Shown here piece after piece: positions 1-9,108 of a stretch of 44,269 nucleotides of DNA (position 1 is its first letter; every line of letters begins with the position of its first letter). The notes beneath the pieces were generated by a model. It ran no database searches and had not been told where the DNA came from. It saw only the letters and a program-made list of their open reading frames with translations. The translations under genes were made by a program, and so were the position numbers. Source of the stretch: Paracoccaceae bacterium. GTDB lineage: Bacteria > Pseudomonadota > Alphaproteobacteria > Rhodobacterales > Rhodobacteraceae. Location: assembly GCA_029248915.1 (NCBI GenBank), contig JAQWIK010000050.1, positions 1-44,269 of the forward strand, read 5' to 3'.

Positions 1-2
1 AT

Positions 3-959
3 GCTGGGATATCTGAAGAAACACCAGCAATGAATGTCAATCGTTTATGTGGTTCAGGAGTTCAAGCTATTGTTTCTATCATACAGTCTATCGGACTGGG
101 TGATGCAGATTTTGGAGTAGCTGGGGGCTCTGAGAATATGAGTCGATCCCCTTATTCTGTGCAAGGCCAGAGATGGGGAGCAAAAATGGGTGATGTCAAA
201 ACATTAGACATGATGCTTGGGGCATTAAACTGTCCCTTCGGAACTGGTCACATGGGTATAACGGCCGAGAATGTTGCGCGCGAACAAAATGTTACTCGTG
301 ATGATCAGGATGAATTTGCTTTAGAAAGTCAAAAAAGAGCAGCGTTGGCGGCATCAAAAAACATTTTTGATAGCCAAATTAACTCAATAGAAATTAAAGT
401 AAAAAGGGACCTAGTTCCTTTCGAAAGGGATGAGCATCCTAAGACTACGACTTTGGAAGATTTAGCTTCCTTGCGTCCAGTTTTTGAGAATGATGGTACA
501 GTAACAGCTGGGAATTCATCCGGAATTAATGATGGAGCTGCTGCAATCGTCTTGTCATCTGCAGAAGCTGTCGAAAAATACGGTTTAAAACCCAAGGCTA
601 GGATTTTAGGCTATGGCCATGCTGGCGTTAGACCTGAGGTCATGGGTGTTGGGCCAATTCCAGCGGTACAAAACTTATTGAAAAAAACCGGTCTCACAAT
701 ATCAGATTTTGATGTTATTGAAAGTAATGAGGCTTTTGCAGCGCAAGCAATTGCGGTAAATCGCGGGCTCGATTTAGACCCTAATATTGTGAATCCAAAC
801 GGAGGAGCTATCGCATTAGGGCACCCGGTTGGTGCCACTGGAGCAATAATTACACTCAAGGCTTTGTACCAACTCGAAAATATAAATGGAAAACGGGCCT
901 TGATTACTATGTGTATTGGAGGTGGTCAGGGAATTGCTCTGGCTATCGAAAGAATTTGA
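3..959 (+). CDS. Acetyl-CoA acetyltransferase / beta-ketothiolase, 5'-partial
   Basis: Thiolase that condenses two acetyl-CoA, or cleaves 3-ketoacyl-CoA, in the cytoplasm. The reading frame is open from base 3, so the gene starts upstream of the window; about 80 N-terminal residues of a ~390-residue enzyme are missing. The acyl-accepting Cys is in NRLCGSG just after the left edge. The NEAFAAQ motif, the GHPVGATGA histidine and the C-terminal CIGGGQG cysteine are all present, so the catalytic set is complete. The first internal Met (base 30) lies only two codons before the conserved NRLCGSG region and is not the true start. Substrate specificity (biosynthetic PhaA type or broader BktB type) cannot be settled from this part. 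It is convergent with dnaJ across 16 bases. Confidence 0.92.
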   Translation, partial: AGISEETPAMNVNRLCGSGVQAIVSIIQSIGLGDADFGVAGGSENMSRSPYSVQGQRWGAKMGDVKTLDMMLGALNCPFGTGHMGITAENVAREQNVTRDDQDEFALESQKRAALAASKNIFDSQINSIEIKVKRDLVPFERDEHPKTTTLEDLASLRPVFENDGTVTAGNSSGINDGAAAIVLSSAEAVEKYGLKPKARILGYGHAGVRPEVMGVGPIPAVQNLLKKTGLTISDFDVIESNEAFAAQAIAVNRGLDLDPNIVNPNGGAIALGHPVGATGAIITLKALYQLENINGKRALITMCIGGGQGIALAIERI

Positions 960-975
960 ATTCGCAAATTTATTT

Positions 976-2109
976 TCAACCTTTCATTTGATCCCAAAAT
1001 GCCTTAACCGACGAAAAAAAGTTGTTTGTTTCTGGGTTGTTATCTTCGGAAAGGTCCTCAAACTCCTTTAAAAGTTCCTTTTGGCGTACCGTCAAATTTA
1101 CGGGAGTTTCTACTGCAAGCTCAATAAACATGTCGCCGTATTGAGTTGATTTAATTGCGGGCATGCCTTTCGAGCGCAATCTCATTTGTCTTCCAGATTG
1201 GCTCCCGGACGGTACTTTAACTCTACTTCTACCACCGTCCAAGGTGGGTACTTCTATATCTCCTCCCAGTGCTGCACGTGCCATTGAAACTGGTACCCGG
1301 CAAAATAAGTTATGTCCGTCGCGTTCAAAAATTTTGTGTTGTGACACATCGATAAAAATATAGAGGTCACCCTGACTCCCTCCACGTGCTCCAACTTCGC
1401 CTTCACCTGAAAGTCTGATCCTCGTTCCGGTTTCTACACCCTGTGGAATGTTCACAGATAATGCGCGATCTTTTTTCGTTCTTCCTTGCCCACCGCATGA
1501 TCTGCATGGGTTTTTTATTACCTGCCCTAGTCCAGAACAAGAAGGACAAGAACGTTCAACAGTAAAAAATCCCTGAGAAGCGCGCACTTTTCCCATTCCG
1601 GAACAGGTAGGGCAGGTTGTAGGTTCTGTTCCGCTTTCTGCGCCTGATCCATTGCATGATGTGCACTGAACTGTTGAAGGAACATTTATTGTTTTTTGTA
1701 GTCCTGAGTAGGCCTCTTCCAGTGTTACTCTGAGGTTATATCTTAGGTCTGAGCCTCGGGCAGAACGATTTTGGCTACTTCTCCCCCCCATCATATCTCC
1801 AAAGAGATCGTCAAAAACATCAGAAAAGGCACTGGAAAAGTCTCCACCACCAAAGCCGCTACCGCCGCCACCTCCCATGCCACCTTCAAAAGCAGCATGG
1901 CCATATCTATCGTATGCCGCCTTTTTTTCGCCATCTTTTAAAATGTCGTATGCCTCATTGGCTTCCTTGAACTGAGCTTCGGCATTTGGATTATCTGAGT
2001 TGCGGTCTGGATGGAGCTCTCTCGCTTTAGTTCGAAAGGCTTTTTTTATCTCTTCGGGCGACGCGCCCTTATTTATGCCCAAAACTTCGTAATAATCACG
2101 TTTTGACAT
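976..2109 (-). CDS. dnaJ: Chaperone protein DnaJ (Hsp40)
   Basis: Co-chaperone that stimulates DnaK ATP hydrolysis and delivers unfolded clients. The 377-residue protein has an N-terminal J-domain with HPD at residues 33-35, a Gly/Phe-rich linker, four CxxCxGxG zinc motifs ([32 protein letters not shown]) and the C-terminal client-binding domain, which makes it a full type I DnaJ. The ATG at 2109 was chosen because it gives the canonical [11 protein letters not shown] and has GAGGG about 10 bases upstream. The longer frame to 2148 would run through a terminator hairpin. It lies downstream of dnaK, with a hairpin plus U-tract between them that may lower dnaJ relative to dnaK. Confidence 0.97.
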   Translation of the reverse strand: MSKRDYYEVLGINKGASPEEIKKAFRTKARELHPDRNSDNPNAEAQFKEANEAYDILKDGEKKAAYDRYGHAAFEGGMGGGGGSGFGGGDFSSAFSDVFDDLFGDMMGGRSSQNRSARGSDLRYNLRVTLEEAYSGLQKTINVPSTVQCTSCNGSGAESGTEPTTCPTCSGMGKVRASQGFFTVERSCPSCSGLGQVIKNPCRSCGGQGRTKKDRALSVNIPQGVETGTRIRLSGEGEVGARGGSQGDLYIFIDVSQHKIFERDGHNLFCRVPVSMARAALGGDIEVPTLDGGRSRVKVPSGSQSGRQMRLRSKGMPAIKSTQYGDMFIELAVETPVNLTVRQKELLKEFEDLSEDNNPETNNFFSSVKAFWDQMKG

Positions 2110-2132
2110 AATAGGTGTCCCTCTAATAAAAT

Positions 2133-2162
2133 AAAAACCAACCTGCATAAAGCAGGTTGGTT
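2133..2162 (-). terminator. Hairpin with U-tract between dnaK and dnaJ
   Basis: Perfect 11-bp inverted repeat: 2136-2146 pairs with 2152-2162 around a 5-base loop. On the minus strand the stem ends in a U-rich run (TTTTTATTTTATT with the last stem Ts). It starts 18 bases after the dnaK stop, and the dnaJ ribosome-binding site follows directly. By form it is an intrinsic terminator. Because dnaJ has no obvious promoter of its own in the short gap, I infer partial read-through that sets a DnaK-over-DnaJ ratio. Confidence 0.8.
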
Positions 2163-2179
2163 AATTCACTCAAAACTAA

Positions 2180-4099
2180 TTAATTTTTTTCGTCGCCCAG
2201 ATCTTCGAAATCAGCATCAAGAATATCATCGTCCGCGTTTGCTGCTGCATTGTCACTCGCATCGAAGGGAGCTGCATCTTCTTCATTTTCTTGGCTCGAC
2301 TTATAGATGGCTTCACCGAGCTTCATTGCTGCATCAGTAACATTTTGAATGCCAGATTTAATTTTTCCAGCATTCTCAGTCTCAAGGTCATCTTTCAGAG
2401 CAGAAATTGCCAGCTCGATTGCCTCAATCGTTGTCGGATCTACCTTGTCCGCGTGATCTTCCATTGATTTCTCAGTTGAGTGTATCAAGCTCTCTGCTTG
2501 GTTCTTAGCTTCTATAAGTTCACGCCGTTCTTTGTCTGATTCTGCATTCTCTTCTGCATCTTTTACCATTTGCTCGATATCGTCATCAGATAGGCCACCG
2601 GAGGCTTGGATCGTAATTTTTTGTTCTTTACCAGTTCCTTTATCTTTTGCAGAAACTGAAACAATCCCGTTTGCATCAATATCAAAGGTAACCTCAATTT
2701 GGGGCATGCCACGTGGTGCTGGGGGTATCTCTTCCAAGTTAAATTGACTAAGTATCTTGTTATCGGCAGCAAGTTCGCGCTCACCTTGGAAAACTCTGAT
2801 TGTAACTGCATTTTGATTGTCTTCAGCAGTTGAAAAAACCTGAGACTTTTTTGTTGGAATGGTCGTATTTCTATCGATTAACCTTGTGAAAACCCCTCCC
2901 AATGTTTCAATACCTAGCGATAGTGGAGTTACGTCTAATAATACTACATCTTTGACATCACCTTGAAGAACACCAGCCTGGATGGCTGCGCCCATTGCAA
3001 CCACTTCGTCTGGATTTACGCCCTTATGTGGCTCCTTTCCAAAGAATTTAGAAACTTCTTCAATTACCTTAGGCATTCTCGTCATTCCACCGACTAGAAC
3101 GATTTCGTCAATATCATCGGTTGAAAGGCCCGCATCTTTAAGTGCTGCTTGGCAAGGTTTAATGGAAGCCTTTATAAGATCGCCAACTAATGACTCAAGT
3201 TTAGCGCGGGTTAACTTCATAACCATATGCAGAGGCTGACCTGTTTTGCCATCCATAGAAATAAAAGGCTGGTTTATCTCTGTTTGGTTTGCTGAAGACA
3301 GTTCTATCTTTGCTTTTTCCGCCGCTTCTTTCAAACGTTGTAGAGCCATTTTGTCTGCAGTTAAATCGACACCATTTTCTTTTTTAAATTCGTCGGCCAG
3401 ATAATTTACGATCCGCATATCAAAATCTTCACCGCCTAGAAAAGTATCACCATTAGTAGATTTGACCTCAAACAAACCATCGTCTATCTCTAATACGGTC
3501 ACATCAAACGTACCACCACCTAGGTCGTACACAGCGATAGTTTTAGTTTCTTTTTTATCTAAACCATATGCCAATGCCGCTGCTGTTGGTTCATTTATAA
3601 TTCTCAGAACTTCCAACCCAGCAATTTTTCCAGCGTCTTTTGTTGCTTGCCTTTGAGCATCATTGAAATAAGCGGGTACAGTTATAACTGCTTCAGTCAC
3701 ATCTTCACCAAGATACCCCTCAGCTGTTTCTTTCATTTTTTGCAAAGTAAAAGCTGAGATCTGAGAAGGACTATACTTTTCATCTTTAGCTTCGACCCAG
3801 GCATCACCATTTCCACCATCTACAACAGAGAACGGTAGATTTTTTTTGTCTTTTGCTAGGTCAGGATCATCAATTCTGCGTCCAATAAGGCGCTTTGCAC
3901 CAAAAACTGTGTTGCTAGGGTTTGTTACAGCTTGCCTTTTTGCAGGCTGACCAACGAGACGCTCATCATCGGTGAAACCAACAATCGATGGAGTCGTTCG
4001 AGCACCCTCAGCGTTCTCAATAACTCTTGGTTGGGATCCGTCCATTATAGCAACGCAGCTATTTGTGGTGCCTAGATCGATACCAATAACTTTACCCAT
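2180..4099 (-). CDS. dnaK: Molecular chaperone DnaK (Hsp70)
   Basis: ATP-driven chaperone for folding and disaggregation, working with DnaJ, GrpE and ClpB in the cytoplasm. It is full length (639 residues). It opens with [12 protein letters not shown] (phosphate loop 1 of the actin-like ATPase), has [12 protein letters not shown] and [10 protein letters not shown] in the nucleotide-binding domain, a substrate-binding beta domain with [14 protein letters not shown], and a helical lid ending in the typical acidic tail [12 protein letters not shown]. The ATG at 4099 has AGGA about 8 bases upstream. An RpoH-like promoter lies at 4206-4234. grpE is not in this window. Confidence 0.99.
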   Translation of the reverse strand: MGKVIGIDLGTTNSCVAIMDGSQPRVIENAEGARTTPSIVGFTDDERLVGQPAKRQAVTNPSNTVFGAKRLIGRRIDDPDLAKDKKNLPFSVVDGGNGDAWVEAKDEKYSPSQISAFTLQKMKETAEGYLGEDVTEAVITVPAYFNDAQRQATKDAGKIAGLEVLRIINEPTAAALAYGLDKKETKTIAVYDLGGGTFDVTVLEIDDGLFEVKSTNGDTFLGGEDFDMRIVNYLADEFKKENGVDLTADKMALQRLKEAAEKAKIELSSANQTEINQPFISMDGKTGQPLHMVMKLTRAKLESLVGDLIKASIKPCQAALKDAGLSTDDIDEIVLVGGMTRMPKVIEEVSKFFGKEPHKGVNPDEVVAMGAAIQAGVLQGDVKDVVLLDVTPLSLGIETLGGVFTRLIDRNTTIPTKKSQVFSTAEDNQNAVTIRVFQGERELAADNKILSQFNLEEIPPAPRGMPQIEVTFDIDANGIVSVSAKDKGTGKEQKITIQASGGLSDDDIEQMVKDAEENAESDKERRELIEAKNQAESLIHSTEKSMEDHADKVDPTTIEAIELAISALKDDLETENAGKIKSGIQNVTDAAMKLGEAIYKSSQENEEDAAPFDASDNAAANADDDILDADFEDLGDEKN

Positions 4100-4205
4100 T
4101 TCTTTATTCCTTTTCTTACGTGCTCATAAATAATACAGTTGGGTCCCAAATACAGACTAGAGTGATTTAGAAAGTGGGATCAAACAATAAACTCTAACAG
4201 GCGGT

Positions 4206-4234
4206 ATATAGGGACGCTTAAAGCGACCTGCAAG
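4206..4234 (-). promoter_or_regulatory. Candidate heat-shock (RpoH-type) promoter of dnaK
   Basis: On the minus strand CTTGCAG (4234-4228) is followed after 14 bases by CCCTATAT (4213-4206), close to the sigma-32 pattern CTTGAAA-N11-16-CCCATNT. The start of transcription would lie about 100 bases before the dnaK ATG. The match is imperfect at two or three positions, so this is a candidate judged from position and sequence. Confidence 0.6.
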
Positions 4235-4239
4235 CGTCC
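4212..4239. repeat. 8-bp perfect inverted repeat inside the dnaK promoter
   Basis: GGACGCTT (4212-4219) and AAGCGTCC (4232-4239) are exact inverted copies 12 bases apart. They overlap both the -35 and -10 elements of the candidate promoter. The repeat is not the CIRCE element (TTAGCACTC-N9-GAGTGCTAA). It could be an operator or chance; no protein is assigned. Confidence 0.6.
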
Positions 4240-4373
4240 ATAGTGAAATTTTTTATAAAATGTTATAAAAACTGCCCAAGTTCAAAAAAGTTTAAATTTT
4301 ATTAGGTATTTATTTAAAAAATTATTATGAATAATTAAAGTATCACACAGACGAAAATAACTGGCTCTATGGT

Positions 4374-5165
4374 ATGAATTACAAAAAAATTTGCGAAGTC
4401 TTTAGATCGCTAGCGCTCACAAGTGGTGAGGCAATCATGGAGATATATAATCATAACAAGTTTGAGGTTTTGTTGAAATCTGATGATAGTCCAGTCACTA
4501 TCGCTGATAAACAAGCAGATAAAATTATATCGAAGGGCCTAAAAAAATATTTTCCAGAAATACCAGTCATTACCGAAGAACAGGTTGGATCTCACAGCTT
4601 AAATGCCCAAGTTTTTTTCATTGTAGATCCACTTGATGGTACGAAAGAATTTATCAAACGCAGAGGCGATTTTACTGTTAACATAGCCCTAGTGTGTGAC
4701 GGAAAGCCAATAAGAGGCATTGTCTATGCGCCAGCACGACACAGATTATTTTATACAAATTCAAACGGTAAAGCAGTTGAAGAAAAGGGACATTTTAGTG
4801 TCTTGAAAATGGGCTTAATAAAAAATATTCAAACTGCGTTTTCCGATAACACGGCACTAAAAGTTATTGCCTCTAAGTCTCATCGTGACGCACAAACTGA
4901 TCAATATATATCAAAATATAATTGTGAAGAAATAGTTAATGCGGGCTCATCTCTTAAGTTCTGCTTATTGGCTACCGGTGAAGCAGATCTTTACCCACGC
5001 TTTGGTCCAACCATGGAATGGGATACTGCTGCAGGGCATGCTATTTTATCAGCGGCTGGTGGTATTGTGGTGCAAGCGGAAAATAAGCAACATTTGGAGT
5101 ATGGAAAACAGGGTTATAAAAACCCATTTTTCATAGCTGCTTCTAAAAGTGTGATACTGAGATAG
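4374..5165 (+). CDS. cysQ: 3'(2'),5'-bisphosphate nucleotidase, CysQ-like
   Basis: Metal-dependent phosphatase of the inositol monophosphatase superfamily. CysQ members hydrolyse adenosine 3',5'-bisphosphate, a by-product of sulfate assimilation, to AMP. The 263 residues include the metal-binding acidic pair VITEEQ, the signature DPLDGTKEFIKRRGDFTVNI and the C-terminal WDTAAGHAI motif. The KEFI form of the signature is typical of CysQ rather than of SuhB-type inositol phosphatases. The chosen ATG has no clear ribosome-binding site upstream. It is divergent from dnaK and convergent with ptsN, so it is probably its own transcription unit. An inositol or other sugar-phosphate substrate is the main alternative. 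Confidence 0.88.
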   Translation: MNYKKICEVFRSLALTSGEAIMEIYNHNKFEVLLKSDDSPVTIADKQADKIISKGLKKYFPEIPVITEEQVGSHSLNAQVFFIVDPLDGTKEFIKRRGDFTVNIALVCDGKPIRGIVYAPARHRLFYTNSNGKAVEEKGHFSVLKMGLIKNIQTAFSDNTALKVIASKSHRDAQTDQYISKYNCEEIVNAGSSLKFCLLATGEADLYPRFGPTMEWDTAAGHAILSAAGGIVVQAENKQHLEYGKQGYKNPFFIAASKSVILR

Positions 5166-5208
5166 TCATTTTCAACAAACTAATTTAAATTTTTAAGAAT
5201 ATTACTTT

Positions 5209-5673
5209 TTACGCAGCTTTAACGTTAACTGGCTCTGTTAAAATAGTATAAAGAGTAGTGGGGTCAGGGTTGGAGCGTAACTTGGCAACGACGGATTGTT
5301 CGCGAAGAGTACGTGATACCAGAGCTAAAGCTTTCAGATGCTCTACACCGGCAGTTTTAGGTGCAAAGAGACTAAAAATAACATCCACTGGCTGCTTATC
5401 AATAGCGTCAAACTCAACAGGGTTTTCTAGAAGTATCAAAGCTCCCACTACGTGATTTAAATTTTCCAAACGGGCATGAGGCAAAGCAATTCCACCACCA
5501 ACCCCGGTCGGTCCAAGTGCTTCTCTGTCAATCAATGCTTCAACAGTATTTGCGTAATCAGTATGGTAACACATCTCAGCAATTCCAGCCAGATCGTGCA
5601 ATAACCTCTTTTTACTCGAAACAGAGGAGAAAATACGGATTGCTTCCGGTTTTAACAGATTTGAAAATTCCAT
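5209..5673 (-). CDS. ptsN: PTS IIA-like nitrogen regulatory protein PtsN
   Basis: Phosphoryl acceptor of the nitrogen phosphotransferase system, taking phosphate from NPr (PtsO). It adjusts nitrogen and potassium metabolism and cell-envelope responses rather than carrying sugar. The 154 residues form one EIIA domain of the fructose/mannitol type, with the phosphorylated His66 in GIALPHARL. The usual GPTGVGGG motif precedes it. It lies 39 bases downstream of hpf, the arrangement common in proteobacteria. The downstream gap to cysQ (43 bases, convergent) shows no GC-rich terminator. Confidence 0.95.
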   Translation of the reverse strand: MEFSNLLKPEAIRIFSSVSSKKRLLHDLAGIAEMCYHTDYANTVEALIDREALGPTGVGGGIALPHARLENLNHVVGALILLENPVEFDAIDKQPVDVIFSLFAPKTAGVEHLKALALVSRTLREQSVVAKLRSNPDPTTLYTILTEPVNVKAA

Positions 5674-5712
5674 TTAAAATAGCTCTTCTAGACACCCTTA
5701 AAAGCGATTAAT

Positions 5713-6276
5713 TCAGTTGGGTTGCACCCAACCTATATTTCCATCGTCACGCTGAAATAATATATGTACGCCTTGTTTTTCTTTAGTTTTAAATAAAAGA
5801 AATGGCAAGTTAGATTTTTCCAATTCTTCAGAAGCGGCCTTAACAGAAAAAACAGGAAACGTTCTCTCTGTTTCGGCAACAATCATGGGCCCTGAAGTGA
5901 TGGCCGAATCCTTATCACCCTCTTTCGTGACGGGGGTATACGATGTGGAATCAATAAATTCAACTGATTGATTTCGATCTTTGTGATGCCCTTTGATTTT
6001 TCTTTTATATCGGCGTAGTTGCTTTTCCACTTTTTCCGTACATGCATCAAAAGCGGCATAAATTTCTGCTTTGGAAGCTTTTGCTTTCGCAGTCAATCCG
6101 GTTGATAAGTGAATAATTGTATCGCAAACAAACTCATGTCCACTTTTTGAAAAAATAATTTGAGCGTCTGTTGGGCGCTCGGCGTGTTTACTGATAGCAT
6201 TACGTAGTTCCTCCTTAACATGTGTTTGGAGAGCGTTGCCAACATCGATATGTATTCCTGAAATTTGGTATTGCAT
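5713..6276 (-). CDS. hpf: Ribosome hibernation promoting factor, long form
   Basis: Binds the 30S subunit in stationary phase and drives dimerisation of ribosomes into inactive 100S particles. The 187-residue protein has the N-terminal S30AE fold (about residues 1-100, MQYQISGIHIDV) and the C-terminal dimerisation domain (about 130-187, with EELEKSNLPFLLFKTKE), so it is the long HPF and not the short E. coli type. AAGGA lies 7 bases before the ATG. The last codons form a perfect 7-bp hairpin (5716-5722 with 5726-5732) with no U-tract after it. The ~200-base gap upstream from lptB suggests an independent promoter, though I cannot point to a clear one. Confidence 0.95.
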   Translation of the reverse strand: MQYQISGIHIDVGNALQTHVKEELRNAISKHAERPTDAQIIFSKSGHEFVCDTIIHLSTGLTAKAKASKAEIYAAFDACTEKVEKQLRRYKRKIKGHHKDRNQSVEFIDSTSYTPVTKEGDKDSAITSGPMIVAETERTFPVFSVKAASEELEKSNLPFLLFKTKEKQGVHILFQRDDGNIGWVQPN

Positions 6277-6477
6277 ATAACTATCCTTACATCAGCCATT
6301 TGAGGCAAAGTTAAAATAAGTAGCAACTGAAGGCACACACTTCTCAGCGTCTGAGGTTTATGTTTTCAATTTTTTACTCTTGTAAAAAATTTATCACCTT
6401 AATCACCCTATAGTTTTATTGAAGAACTTTGCAGCAATTATGTCAATAAAAATGAAATGAAAAGTTTATATTTTCTA

Positions 6478-7227
6478 TTAAATATTAAAGTCTTCTCCTA
6501 AATAAACGCGACGTACATTATCATTATTTACAACATCTTCAGGCAACCCAGAAACGATAACTCGGCCATCATGTAAAATATATGCTCTATCTACAATCTT
6601 TAGGGTATCTCGCACATTATGATCAGTTATGAGCACGCCTATATCTTGACTTTTCAATTCTGCAACAAGAGTACGAACGTCGTTTATGGAAATTGGGTCA
6701 ACTCCGGCAAAAGGTTCATCTAGAAGTATATATTTTGGATCTGTAGCTAAGGCCCTCGCAATTTCCACTCGACGACGCTCCCCGCCTGATAAAGCGAGCG
6801 CAGGAGTTCTTCTTAAATGCCCTATGCGAAAATCTGACAATAACTTTTCTAATTTTGCTTGCCGCTCTGATTTTATAGGTGTTGAAATATCAAGTATCGA
6901 CTTTATGTTTTCTTCAACGTTCAAACCTCTGAATATGGACGTTTCTTGTGGCAAATAGGCCAAGCCCATTCTAGCTCGGCGATACATAGGCATAGTTGTT
7001 ACGTCTAAACCATCTATTTTTACTTGCCCCCCATCTGCTGAAGTTAAGCCGGCTATCGAATAAAATGTAGTCGTTTTTCCAGACCCATTTGGCCCTAGCA
7101 GCGCAACTACCTCACCTTTTCGTAGTTCCAAGGAAACATCATGGATAACTATCCTTTTCTTAAAACTTTTCCTGAGGCCGGCTACCTGCAACCCTATTTC
7201 AGACTCTAATATCTTAAAAGAAGGCAT
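6478..7227 (-). CDS. lptB: LPS export ABC transporter ATP-binding protein LptB
   Basis: Cytoplasmic ATPase of LptB2FG, which extracts lipopolysaccharide from the inner membrane. The 249 residues have Walker A GPNGSGKT at 45-52, the ABC signature LSGGE at 146-150 and Walker B YILLDEP with D170-E171, followed by the H-loop in TDHNVRDTL. The first ~16 residues are an extension compared with E. coli LptB. The start codon directly abuts the lptA stop. It lies in an lptC-lptA-lptB unit. In many proteobacteria rpoN follows lptB, but here hpf does. Confidence 0.96.
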   Translation of the reverse strand: MPSFKILESEIGLQVAGLRKSFKKRIVIHDVSLELRKGEVVALLGPNGSGKTTTFYSIAGLTSADGGQVKIDGLDVTTMPMYRRARMGLAYLPQETSIFRGLNVEENIKSILDISTPIKSERQAKLEKLLSDFRIGHLRRTPALALSGGERRRVEIARALATDPKYILLDEPFAGVDPISINDVRTLVAELKSQDIGVLITDHNVRDTLKIVDRAYILHDGRVIVSGLPEDVVNNDNVRRVYLGEDFNI

Positions 7228-7734
7228 TTAATTAGTGCTTGGGGATATAACTGTTTTAACGCTCCCCAATAATTGAGTCATTCCTGTTTTTGTATTTATT
7301 AATATTTGGTCAGCCATTATATTACTGGCTCCCTGAACTAACTGTGCATTTCCAGTTAAAGAAATGGAATTATCTGTTAAGGAATAGATAGCTTTATCTG
7401 CTCTAGCAATGTCTTGGTCACTTTTTAATTCAATATTGCGCTCCGCAAAAACTTTTTCCAATTTGTTAGTCTTGGAATAAATAGCTTTAACGTACTCTGC
7501 ACTCAGCACAGTTTTTCCTTGAATAATTTGTACTCCATCAAATAATTCAGCCAAATTGCTCTCTTGATTAAAGGTTAAGCGGTCTGAGTTGAATTCAATG
7601 GGTTCGGTTCGATCTGATGCTAGCGAACCAAAACCGGTGTTTTGTGCGAACGACATATCAGATAGTAAAATAGCAAATAAAAATATTTTTACAATTTTTG
7701 GCAAGTTTCTACTCTTAAAAAGATTTACGAACAT
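7228..7734 (-). CDS. lptA: LPS transport periplasmic protein LptA
   Basis: Periplasmic bridge protein that carries LPS from LptC to LptD. The 168 residues start with a basic, hydrophobic signal peptide (about 1-30, KIFLFAILLSDMSFAQ) and continue as one OstA/LptA beta-jellyroll domain (residues ~40-160), containing EFNSDRLTFNQESNLAELFDG. Identity rests on this domain and on position between lptC and lptB. It overlaps lptC by 20 bases and touches lptB with no gap, which indicates translational coupling. Confidence 0.9.
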   Translation of the reverse strand: MFVNLFKSRNLPKIVKIFLFAILLSDMSFAQNTGFGSLASDRTEPIEFNSDRLTFNQESNLAELFDGVQIIQGKTVLSAEYVKAIYSKTNKLEKVFAERNIELKSDQDIARADKAIYSLTDNSISLTGNAQLVQGASNIMADQILINTKTGMTQLLGSVKTVISPSTN

Positions 7735-8320
7735 CGTATACCATCTTAACGCCTTGAGTAAAACTTATAACTAGATTAGATGATGTATCCTCTCTAAATA
7801 TATCAAGTTGTCCTGCCTCTATGGTGCTAATCCCAAATAAGCCTTTTACGGGACCACCAGCCTTTATCAAAGTTTTGTCAAGCGCTGAAAATATTTCTGG
7901 GGCAGTAATTTCCATTCGGTCGTCTGTTTTTAAGATTACATTTTTTGAAAAAACTAAATTGTTTTTTCCTTTATTGAGCATAGCTGTATCCGATGACAAA
8001 AATAATTTAGAACCATTTCCAAAAAAAACTCTCAAGATAGCAGATTTTATAAGTGCTGTATCTTTTTTTTCAGTTGAGATAATTTGATCTGCTGATATGC
8101 GAAGTTCATCTCCGGAGTGTGTCATTGATGAGTATATTGGTTTAGTGAGGCCATCATCCAGCGTTGCAAAATTTACATCCTTGGCGAAAGGAATTTCTGT
8201 ACTTGGGTCTAATTTCTTTGCTGACAAAAAAATTAGTATGAGAGCAAATAAACCTAAAAAAACCAAGGTGAGCTTAAGGTAAAAAATCGTATTTGAATAG
8301 CTGATTTGCAACCTGGGCAT
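7715..8320 (-). CDS. lptC: LPS export system protein LptC
   Basis: Bitopic inner-membrane protein that receives LPS from LptB2FG and passes it to LptA. The 201 residues have a single N-terminal membrane segment (about 15-34, LKLTLVFLGLFALILIFLSA) and a periplasmic LptC/DUF1239 domain. Sequence conservation in this family is low, so the call depends partly on the lptA-lptB context. It begins 13 bases after the RNase D-like gene ends. Confidence 0.85.
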   Translation of the reverse strand: MPRLQISYSNTIFYLKLTLVFLGLFALILIFLSAKKLDPSTEIPFAKDVNFATLDDGLTKPIYSSMTHSGDELRISADQIISTEKKDTALIKSAILRVFFGNGSKLFLSSDTAMLNKGKNNLVFSKNVILKTDDRMEITAPEIFSALDKTLIKAGGPVKGLFGISTIEAGQLDIFREDTSSNLVISFTQGVKMVYDVRKSF

Positions 8321-8333
8321 TTATAAAACCGGT

Positions 8334-8945
8334 TTAATGCTCAAAAACATCAATATCATTCCAACCCTTAATGTCTAAAGCTGCGCGAAATGGTAGAAAT
8401 TTAAAACACTCGTTAGCTAAATTAGCTCTATTTTCACGTTCTAGCATTTCGTTTAGTTTTTCTCGCAATGCGTGCAAATGCAAAACGTCAGTTGCAGCGT
8501 ATTCGATTTGAGCTTTAGTTAGAGTTTTGGCACCCCAGTCACTTGATTGCTGCTGTTTTGAAATATCAATTTCTAAAAGCTCTGTAAGAAGATTTTTTAG
8601 TCCATGACGATCAGTGTAAGTTCGCGCAATTTTACTAGCTATTTTTGTACAATAAACGGGTGAAGCAAGAAGCCCAAAAGTAGAATATAAAATGGCAATA
8701 TCGAAACGTCCAAAATGAAATAACTTCAGAACATTTCTATTCTTTAGCAATCGTGTCAGGTTCTGTGCCTTCTTTTGACCTTTTTCTATTTGAACAATAT
8801 GGGTGTGCCCGTCACCGGATGAAAGCTGCACTACACAAAGTCTATCACGAACGGGGTTCAATCCCATTGATTCGCAATCAACTGCCACTATTTTGCCCAG
8901 GTCAAGGCTATCAGGTAAATCTTTACTGTAGGTGAAATTTGTCAC
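8334..8945 (-). CDS. rnd: RNase D-like 3'-5' exonuclease
   Basis: DEDDy-family exonuclease that trims RNA 3' ends. It has ExoI (VDCESMGL, D23 and E25), ExoII (HFGRFDIAIL) and ExoIII (YAATDVLHL with Tyr and Asp). At 203 residues it has only the nuclease domain and lacks the HRDC domains of E. coli RNase D (~375 residues). This short form is usual beside lptC in alphaproteobacteria. The start was moved to the GTG at 8945 because AAAAAGGA sits 6 bases before it and the product then begins MTNFTYSKDLPD. The longer frame begins with a TTG at 8972. Confidence 0.88.
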   Translation of the reverse strand: MTNFTYSKDLPDSLDLGKIVAVDCESMGLNPVRDRLCVVQLSSGDGHTHIVQIEKGQKKAQNLTRLLKNRNVLKLFHFGRFDIAILYSTFGLLASPVYCTKIASKIARTYTDRHGLKNLLTELLEIDISKQQQSSDWGAKTLTKAQIEYAATDVLHLHALREKLNEMLERENRANLANECFKFLPFRAALDIKGWNDIDVFEH

Positions 8946-9108
8946 TGGTTTTCCTTTTTCACAATCCCACAATATTCAAATAACTGTTGGCTTACGATCA
9001 AGCAACTACAGAAAATTTATATTTAATTATAGTGAAATTAAGAATAAACTCAAAATCGAACATTAAAATTAATAAGTAATATATTTACCAGAACTATTTT
9101 GAAAAGCT

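Noticed and set aside
3-959. Thiolase as an N-terminally deleted pseudogene
   Set aside because: The frame is open to the left edge of the window, so the gene is cut by the window and not by mutation.
4100-4373. CIRCE/HrcA operator before dnaK
   Set aside because: The repeat there does not match TTAGCACTC-N9-GAGTGCTAA.
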